Assembly: GCA_029224185.1 (NCBI GenBank)
Contig: CM055196.1
Span: 23,903,173 to 23,967,172, forward strand
DNA length: 64,000 nucleotides
Direction: 5' to 3'
Source of the DNA: Karalla daura
Lineage: Eukaryota > Chordata > Actinopteri > Chaetodontiformes > Leiognathidae
Part shown: positions 1-64,000 of the stretch, one piece after another
How the letters are laid out: every line of letters starts with the position of its first letter
Position numbering within the stretch: position 1 is the stretch's first letter
Made by a program: the position numbers and the translations under genes
Notes under the pieces: model-generated
Databases searched by the model: none
Told to the model about the DNA's origin: nothing
Seen by the model: only the letters and a program-made list of their open reading frames with translations

Positions 1-431
1 TCAGTTGGTTCAGATGGTTCAGAGGGTTCAGGAGGGTTAGGAGGGTCATCAGGAGTCATCTAGTTATGAGGAGTCATCTAGGCATCAGGAGTCATCTAGT
101 TATGAGGAGTCATCTAGGCATCAGGAGAACACTAATCAAACAGTCCAGGTAGAAGCAAACTCAGAAGTTAAGGCTCAAAGTCTGGAGGGAAGCACCATAA
201 AACATGCAAGAAAGAGTACATGTACACTCAGAGCATATGATATGCTTGATGTGATTAATGGAGATCAGGGACACAACATCATTCCATTTGAATGCTGCAG
301 TTTTTCTCCTACCTTAGTCCTAGCAGTTGGGATATTAAGACTGTAATCCAAATTGGATTTGAAACTCTGCTCTTTGTACGTCTTACAGATTCCAGTCAGC
401 AGGTTTGTGACAGGCTGTGTTTCCCCCCCAG
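1..431 (+). other. cttnbp2 intron with a 36-bp tandem repeat
   Basis: Intronic sequence left of the first exon. At 47-126 a 36-bp unit is repeated about 2.2 times; each unit is itself two diverged ~18-bp halves sharing GAGTCATCTAG. Nothing else is recognised in it. Confidence 0.6.
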
Positions 432-3846
<3,415 letters not shown>

Positions 3847-3994
3847 ACGCCCCCCCCCTCCTCCTCCTCCTCCTCCTCCCCCTCCTCCATGATGTAAAGA
3901 CCTGACGACCTTTGACTCTTAGTATTTGTACTCGTTATCCGTACTCGTTACACTGTAACTGCAGTTGTGTACTTGGGGACCATAGTTTTATTCT

Positions 3995-4000
3995 ATTAAA
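3995..4000 (+). terminator. candidate cttnbp2 poly(A) signal ATTAAA
   Basis: ATTAAA lies about 150 nt after the stop, followed within 20-35 nt by a GT-rich stretch (TGATTGTTTGGTG) of the kind found downstream of cleavage sites. Other ATTAAA hexamers occur farther on (about 4945), so the 3' UTR may be longer. Confidence 0.4.
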
Positions 4001-4689
4001 AGTATTTGAAGTATTTTGATTGTTTGGTGCGATCGTACCCAGCCCGGGGGAGGAGAAACAGCAGCAGGTTTGTTTAGTTTGTTTGTTTGTTTTGTTTTTA
4101 ACTTTGCTGTCGCCTTATTCCAGCGAGTCCGACCTGCGAGTCCCGGGAGGGACAGCGTTCAGCCCCAGGAAGCAGGACGCGTCTAGTATTGGAAACTGCC
4201 TCAAAAACAGTCGTGAACCCCGTGTTTTTGGAGCGGTTCAGGCGCCAGGCGCTGGAGCTCCTGCAGCTCCCTACAGGTGTTGACAGTTTTTGGATCAAAG
4301 AGAGAAACGAGCAGGTTTTTATTCTTTTTCTGTTGTTTTTTTGCTATTCAGTATTTTGAAATATTCAAGTGTTTTCTCTTTAAATAGTTGCAAGGTTGGT
4401 TTAAATACTGTCGAAATTAATCAGGGTTTTACCAAATATATTTGTAAATAAGAATTAGTACGTTGAAATGCTCTATAGATCGGTGTCCGTGCTCTGGCGC
4501 TTTGTACAGTGACGAAAAAAAGACAAAAGCTTCAAAAAATCCCCCAAAAAGACAACGTTGTACATAGTGTCTGTCAGAGGAGTTTGGTCCTGAACCTTCA
4601 CTTGTTTCAGAGTGAGCAGAGCAGGCTGTGGCAGCCAGTCCTCGAGCTGTGTAAGCAGGACGTCCCAGTCAGCGTGAAGCCATAGCCAA

Positions 4690-4746
4690 CCCCCCCCCCC
4701 CCCCCCCCCCCGCCCCCCCCCTCCCCCCCTGCCCCCCCCCCCCCCC
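4690..4746 (+). repeat. poly-C run
   Basis: 57 bp of C with only three interruptions. The minus strand is G-runs able to form quadruplexes. Confidence 0.95.
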
Positions 4747-5830
4747 GTCCTCAGCACTGTGTCCCGTCGGCTTCTCCTCTGAGGGACTCCACTCTCCTGT
4801 CGTCAGCGGACGTTGTTTATATCTATATATAAATGAATATAAATATATCTATACATAATGTACAGGAGAGATTTTAGTCAGCTATGATTTGGATCTGTAC
4901 GATAGTCGTTTGAGGTTTAAAGAATTTGTCTTTCAAGCACAAACATTAAAATGGCACTGTTCAAAACCCCCGCCGGGCGCTTCTCTTCTCTTCTTCTTCT
5001 TCTGTTGTTTTGTTTTATTGAGACACATCAATGTTTACCATCGATCTGAAGCTTCATCTTGTGGGTTTCTCTGTGTTCGGCTGTACCGTGACATCAGCCT
5101 GCAGGGGGGAAGAAGCAGGACCAGGGATGTGTGAGTCAGAAGAAGAAGGTGGAGAATTTTTCACAACATCACCCTACAATGAACCTACAATGCTTAAAAG
5201 CTGAGCAGCCTTGTAGGTGTGAAGCCTGACGTCCATTCATCAGAACTACTCGAAACATACAAGATGTTCTCAGTGTGTCCAAAATCACGTTCATTTCAGA
5301 GGAAACTTCAGAAGATCTTTGATTTAAAGAGTCTGATGAGTTGAAAGTTTTTCTGCGTCTACAAACTTCTGTAGAAGACTCTCCTGTAGGTGTTTCCACC
5401 ACATCTACAGAAGCACAAAACTAAATACTGCAAACAGAAAACTTTGTTACACCTCAGTGTCACAATCACATGTTTACAGTCCTGAACCCCCTCAGCAGAG
5501 CATGTTTTACTGCTATTTGCTATTTATTGTGTTTATTTTGGGACAAACTAAAGGAAACGCAGCTTCTGTTACAGCTGAACAGGCGACAAAACCAACAAAA
5601 ACGACACAAAGTGAAATTCTGGAAATCTTTTGTTTTACTGGAAATATAATTGATCGAACAAATACATTTAGACACGTTTGGACTCATCACGTCCATTTGT
5701 TTTCCTATGAGTATGAAACAGCTTTGTTCTTCATTTACTTAGTAAAAAAACAGAAATCTGTCATCACAGTTCACACCACAAGGCCTTCCTCTCCGCAGTA
5801 CCGTGCTTCCTGTCTGCCTCTCTAAACTGT

Positions 5831-5950
5831 CGTCCCGTGTTGTTCCGTGTTGTTCCGTGTTGTTCCGTGTTGTTCCGTGTTGTTCCGTGTTGTTCCGTGT
5901 TGGTCCGTGTTGTTCCGTGTTGTTCCGTGTTGTTCCGTGTTGTTCCGTGT
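5831..5950 (+). repeat. 10-bp tandem repeat, 12 copies
   Basis: Unit TGTTCCGTGT, nearly perfect (first copy CGTCCCGTGT, seventh with TGG). Opposite frames reading NNTEQHGTTR arise only from the repeat. Confidence 0.95.
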
Positions 5951-6281
5951 TCCAGAAGAAGAGGAGCGACCCCGTCCCTCCAGCTTCTGAGGTGAAGCTC
6001 CACATGCTGAATGTTGGTTCAGCAGCAGCTCGGACAAAACACACTTCTCATTTTTTATTATTCCACATAGAAAATGTCGGTGATGAATTTCATCAAGTAA
6101 CAGAGGCTGAAGAAGTGAAAGTGGAAAAAGCTGAATTTTCTAGTTATAAAAAGTCTCATTTCTACATCAATGTTTCGTTTTACAGAGGATTCGGGAAAAA
6201 AACAAACTACATTATTCAACGTTTCCTTGTTGTGAGAGCTGACGAGTACCTCAGGGTGTCTCTAAAGTGCATTCACATAGA

Positions 6282-6395
<114 letters not shown>

Positions 6396-6489
6396 CAGAC
6401 TGATCAGAGCAGATATTGAAGCCAGTATTGATCACTCTTTGCTTTGTGACAGATGAAGTTCTATGAGTTTGAGGGTCTTTGCTAACCAG

Positions 6490-6531
6490 CTCCTCGTCTT
6501 CCTGTCCATGGAGTGACAGGAAGACGAGGAG
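6490..6531. repeat. perfect inverted repeat, 17-bp arms
   Basis: CTCCTCGTCTTCCTGTC (6490-6506) and its exact reverse complement (6515-6531) are separated by an 8-nt loop. It could fold in a long cftr 3' UTR. Confidence 0.8.
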
Positions 6532-7609
6532 GAGAAGAGCTGGACGAAGCTGTGATCCCATCACGTCTTCACGTAGCGTCCTCAGACCTTTAACAGTCTG
6601 AGGTCTGAGCTGGAGGAAAGAGAGGCTCAGACCTGAGAGTGAAGCTTAAACCAGAAGATCTGAACAAACCAGAGGAGAACGCGTTTCAATAGTCCATCTC
6701 AACCCTGTCGGACCCAGATAGACAAAACTGATGAAAAAAACAAACATTTGACCTGTTTCATTAAAAAGTTTTTCCTAAGAAAAACTTTGTGTTAAGACAA
6801 GATACAAGTACTTTTGTTTAATTGTATATTATTATTGAGGGTTTTGGGATGTATTGCAACAATACTGCAACATTAGGCCCAGTTGTCTTCACACAGCTTT
6901 TAAGAGATGACTTCTCTCAGAAACTTCCAGATAGTGTGATGTCATGAGCTCATCTTCTGTCCAGTAGCATCGGGAGGACAAACGACAGGGTGAACTGACT
7001 ATGTAAGTGTGGTCTGGAGGGAACAAAAACATTTGCAGGATTTAGGATTTGTTTTTAGGATGTCTTAAAGCGACGGCTCTGGCAGGGTCAGAGCAGCTTA
7101 AGGAGGAGAAACTGAGTGTGAAGCTGAGCTCTGGACCTCAGGATGTGTTGATATCTCCAGGTCAATGGGACGGTGCCTCTAGCATCCTCTAGCACACACA
7201 CACACTCACACACACACACACACACACACACACCCTATTAGTGTTCCTCTAAACAAGTCTAGTCGTTCAGTCTTTCAGGTTCCTTCTCTCCATGCGGCCT
7301 TATTCTCTTAGATCTGCTTCACCTTCAGCAAATAAAACCACAGTCTGTGGCATACAAACTGCACACACACACACACAGTATGTAAAATAGCCTCCACGAA
7401 GTGTGTGCGCAGCTGAAACTCTCGTCTGGTCAAACTGATTTTCTTAATCAACAATAAACAACTTGATCATGTGTGAAGGTGACAGAGCGTTCCAGTCTGA
7501 GTCCAGTGCAGTGATTGGGAGGCTGCTCCGTTAACAGAAGGTTTTCTATCGGCCTCGTAGACCCAAAATCATCCAGATCCGGACCAGTCCTTTGTCTGTC
7601 CTCCGTTGG

Positions 7610-36828
<29,219 letters not shown>

Positions 36829-37200
36829 CCTAAGAGCGACGCCACTTTGCTTTTCCTCTGCACCTGAGTCCGCTCACATCTGCGGCTCCAGCTCGGAGGC
36901 TCCGCTCCTGCAGACTGCGCCCCTGCTTTCTCCTCCTCTGTGCTCCGCTTTGCACGGACGGTGCAGCTGCAGATCGAGGCTGGTCGCTCACCTCCGTCCT
37001 CACAGAGCAGAGAGTTTCAGAGTCCTGGGTGCGTCTGTGCGTCCTCTCCTCTGGTCCTCCTCCTCCCTCAGTGGCACTGGCACAGCACCGTCCATCCTTT
37101 ATGGACTCTCCCTCCGACACCGGCGGACACGCACGTCATTTCCACGCTGCACAGCCTCGGGTCGCATATTGTGGCAACAAGCTGAAGACAGCTGATCCCT
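36829..37200 (-). promoter_or_regulatory. cftr 5' UTR and proximal promoter region
   Basis: GC-rich, CpG-containing stretch directly upstream of the start codon. On the gene strand, AAATGACGTGCGTG at about 37130-37143 holds a CRE-like TGACGTG half-site; cAMP-responsive control is known for mammalian CFTR. No TATA box is obvious, and the start of transcription cannot be fixed from sequence. Confidence 0.4.
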
Positions 37201-39469
37201 CTGAGGACGCTTCAGGAGGCGCCTATTGATCCATACACACAGCAAGGGAGCCTAAAGGTCAATAAATAAATAAATAAAGTGATAGTTCTGTTCCAGGTTC
37301 TGTCATAAACTCTTGCATTGAGCTACACTGCCCCTTAAGACCCGTAAGTAGCTTTTATCATGTGCACACGACGCAGTTCTCTTGTGTGAACAAGTGAGAG
37401 GTCAGTTAGGTCAATAAGGAATATTTACAGTTTCATTCACAGAGCTACGCTGCCCCCAAAGCCCTATCAAGTACTTCACATCCTGTGCTCAACACACTTG
37501 TCTTGTGTAGAAAAAGTTCACATTTTTGTACAAGTAGAGAGTCAATAATATCAACAAGGAATATTCATTTTCAAGTGTATTTCAGAAACTGATTTTGGGC
37601 GCACAGGTAGGGAGTCAGTAAGGTGTCTTTACCAGTGTGATTCTGAAACTTTACACAGTGCTACACTACCCTTTTCCAACTGATGATTTCTGATTTTTTC
37701 TTCTTTTTTTAAATATTGTGGGCACAAAGTAATAATTTGCATCATCTCATGCAAGAGCACACAGTATTTCAAGAACTGTGTGAGATCTGGCTACTTCTAA
37801 GTGTCATTCTAGTGACAGACACTGTCTAGGTTTGGGCCAGAGCAGCACCCCAGCATCGCTGCTTGCAGCCTTAACTGACTGCAGATTGCGGTGGGGTGGA
37901 CTTACTGTTCTTGATGGTTTAGTTATAATGTTGTTGTGACGTTCAGAGCGTCCAGAGGGTCTTGGGTGAACAATTTATTACCTAACCTGCACAAGATTAA
38001 AATAAAATTTTAGAAAAAAAATCTGTTTGGACCTTAGGGCCTCTGTGAACCTTTTAATCAAATGTGCTATGATGAGTGTGTCACCTTAAGACTGCCTTTG
38101 AAAAATCCTCATGTTTATCTCATTACACAAACCCCTTCACGAAGGAGCGTGCAATTTTCAGTTCACTGATGTGTGCAAACACAAACCGACGAAAGAGATC
38201 GCTCGTTGTTTTGATCTACTTTCCGTGAAAAGTCCGTGGTACATGGCTAAAACAACTGCCAAGTGTCCCAAACAAACAGACTGTGTGCCTTACTTGTTAA
38301 GTGAAACATGAAATGGTCTGTCATGTACATGACAGTCAAATAAAACACACCCATGTGTGAGGAGTGAAACAGTCCATCTCGGTGTTCTCAATTAGCCGGT
38401 GTGGAGGGATCAGATTAACATACACAGAGCCATGAAAGCTTTGTTCCTCAATCCCATCCCACATTCAGCAGGTCCTGAATGAGCTGCCTCTTGATGCTGC
38501 GCTGAGGCTTCTTATTTCCTGTGGGACAGAGCCCCCCCCATCATTCACAAACAGCAGAGGCTGCTCGGGAAATCTAAATGAAATTGAAACCTTTTCCTTT
38601 ATCAGTGTCAGGTTACAAGTGGTTTCAGGAGAGGGAGGATCAAAACCTTCAGACATTCCTTGAGGGAACAGAGATAAAAATTAGAAAATGTAGTAAGCCT
38701 TTGATGCCTGAGTATCCCAAAACACATATTGTGTCATATCTTTGCTGTTAGGACTTCAGCTGTACTTACTTTAAAAGCGATACACAGGCTGGGATCTGTG
38801 AAACAGAGAGGCAGCTACAGCTGTGGCATTGATTAACTGTCCTGTCAATGTGCCCCAAGATCATAAGAAAAAATACTGCTGACAAGAAGTAACCCAGGCA
38901 GGTTCTTGTTAGCTGGATATTCTACAAAGGTAAAGTGTCGACAAGAGTTTCTTGGATGGGTAAAAATGTCTGTTATACTATGCAATCAGCAAGTTCCACT
39001 TCAAAAAAACTCCAAGAAAATATTCAGTTAATTGATAACATTAAACTGAAAGGGGAGGAGTAACCAGTTCATGCTGACATCTTCTCAAAATCAAACCACA
39101 ATTGCATCAGAAATGTCACTAATTCAGCAGCGTATCTCTGACCAGCTTCTTCAAATCACATTTGCTCCATGTAATTGTCTCTGTGCCGGGATGAAGCTGA
39201 TTCCTCAGAATTCTAATATTAAATGCCAAAGTGGTGATTGCTCGAAGTTTTCCTGACCTTTGAGTCATCAGCACTAAGAGGGAGGGAGGGGTGGAAATGA
39301 TTAGTATCTGCATGAAGGAAGGAGTGCCCTCTGCTGGAGATTTGATCCCCTTGCAGCGAGGTAAAAATACATTCCACCTCATGAAATCAATATACTGTTA
39401 TTATAACGAGGTACTGACCATTCCAAACTAATAATGTTTTTGTAATTAGTAGGTTTACTTTGGCGTAGA
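37201..39469. other. intergenic sequence between cftr and asz1
   Basis: Apart from an (AATA)n run at 37262-37277 and the degenerate repeat, this is unique AT-rich sequence. No gene, RNA or named element is recognised. Confidence 0.5.
37320..37680. repeat. degenerate ~120-bp tandem repeat upstream of cftr
   Basis: GAGCTACACTGCCCC at 37320, GAGCTACGCTGCCCCC at 37442 and GTGCTACACTACCC at about 37658 each follow a block with AGTCAGTAAGGT or GTCAATAAGGAATATT. The third spacing is longer. Confidence 0.5.
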
Positions 39470-39477
39470 GTCTTGAT

Positions 39478-40070
39478 TAGAGATGCCACCTCCCTGAAAA
39501 ATAAATAAGGGACACCTCAATGGCAGGGCCAGCGTAGTGAATCTTTTCAACCCTTTTTTGCTTTTGTGAAGCTATTTTCAAAAACTATTTGACTCAAACC
39601 CAAATTGAATTAAATGTATATTTGAGTGATATGAATACATGGAAAATATTTTTGATACAAAATTAGGTTGTATAGTATATTGTGTAGCGATTTTACTTGT
39701 TTATTGCACAGAAAATAATATATTTCTCCATGAAATTCCTATTCACATTCATTGTATTTTCCCATATTAAACTTGACCAGAGGGTTAAAAATCATTCTTT
39801 ACATAACATATCTGCCTCTGGCGTTGCCTGGTGGACAATAAATTGGTCCCTCTAGTTTTGGTGTCCCTTATGTTTCTTGTGTGTCCACCACTGGAACCAT
39901 GTTGTCCACCAGTTGGCCCAGTTAAGTTAGCCCACCATGGGTATGGAAAAAGTTCCCCGGCACTCAGTATTTCTGCACCTTCATTCCATTGACATATTTC
40001 AATACAGTACACGTACTTTTGTTTCTGAATACCAGACGATTCTGTGTTCAAGGGATGGGTGACAACCCTA
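39478..40070. mobile_element. hAT-like non-autonomous DNA transposon (593 bp)
   Basis: Imperfect terminal inverted repeats: left TAGAGATGCCACCTCCCTGA, right end on the other strand TAGGGTTGTCACCCATCCCT. It is flanked by 8-bp direct repeats with one mismatch, GTCTTGAT (39470-39477) and GACTTGAT (40071-40078). An 8-bp duplication with a YAGRG-TG start fits the hAT superfamily. No transposase frame is present. Confidence 0.7.
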
Positions 40071-40369
40071 GACTTGATACCAAACTTTTACACAAATGGA
40101 AAGAATGTACTGCAACTTACCAGCTAATTATTTCGACCTGGCATCACCTCATTCTGACTTACAATCTGATGATTCCACAACTATTTACTCATTTTGATAC
40201 AGTATCTGATCATTTCGACTCAGTCACATTATTTGAACTAACATCTTCAAACTTAGCGACTCATTCTTTGAACTTAGCATCTCATTATTGTGTCTCGAAA
40301 TTACTATCTCATTCTAATGATTCACAAGATTTTGTTACGTCTTCAAAATGAAACGCGCTTCCGTGGACG

Positions 40370-40377
40370 TGACGTCA
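40370..40377 (+). promoter_or_regulatory. perfect CRE palindrome upstream of asz1
   Basis: TGACGTCA about 120 bp before the asz1 ATG, in a CpG-containing 130-bp stretch. Full CRE sites are typical of CREM/CREB-driven germ-cell promoters, which fits asz1 expression. Confidence 0.5.
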
Positions 40378-40492
40378 TCAAACGAACCCTCACCGTGACC
40401 TTTCGTTAAGCTCCGCCCTCGCGGGCTTCAGCGGGTCAAGCGGTGTTAGCAGGTGTCGAGGACGGCTAGCGGCTAAAGGGCGAAGCTAAGCG

Positions 40493-64000
<23,508 letters not shown>

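Noticed and set aside
36830..37120. 96-codon frame ending one base before the cftr start, a possible upstream ORF
   Set aside because: It begins with GTG and has no ATG inside, so it is not a credible eukaryotic uORF.

Overview
The window looks like a piece of a ray-finned fish genome, most likely a percomorph teleost. It carries a conserved vertebrate gene trio with vertebrate exon-intron structure but short, fish-like introns. It is full of long (CA/GT)n microsatellites, and it holds a 5'-truncated RTE/Rex3-type retroposon and hAT-like non-autonomous elements. There is no prokaryotic, viral or plasmid character. Of the provided open reading frames, only those overlapping the exons listed here are treated as genes; the long repeat-derived frames are not.

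Layout. Positions 1-3846 (+) hold the last five coding exons of a cortactin-binding protein 2 gene (cttnbp2), with its stop at 3844-3846. Positions 3847-7643 lie between two convergent 3' ends and contain UTRs, poly-C, a 10-bp tandem repeat and a hairpin. Positions 7644-36828 (-) hold a complete 27-coding-exon cftr gene, assembled here exon by exon. All splice sites are GT-AG, the coding length is 4539 nt and the predicted protein is 1512 residues. Positions 36829-40492 separate the divergent starts of cftr and asz1 and contain a hAT-like MITE and a CRE palindrome. From 40493 to the end (+) lies asz1 (GASZ): 12 exons giving 426 residues are assigned with confidence. One small candidate exon and the start of a probable last exon lie at the right edge. 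The order and orientation CTTNBP2 > < CFTR  ASZ1 > match the mammalian CTTNBP2-CFTR-ASZ1-WNT2 block.

Function. The three neighbours are not a pathway. CFTR is a PKA-gated epithelial chloride channel, ASZ1 a germ-cell piRNA/mitochondrial scaffold and CTTNBP2 a neuronal dendritic-spine scaffold. Their linkage is an old syntenic block, not an operon.

The most interesting material is in the introns. Several cftr splice acceptors abut long UG tracts. Exons 21 and 26 sit between complementary (GU)n and (AC)n arrays. Exon 22 is preceded by about 750 bp of a 14-bp minisatellite whose sense unit carries a branch-point-like CTGAC plus a pyrimidine stretch. The R-domain exon is bracketed by two direct copies of one interspersed repeat. 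I see no evidence for a previously undescribed gene system. The candidates for novelty are these repeat-splicing arrangements and the mobile elements.
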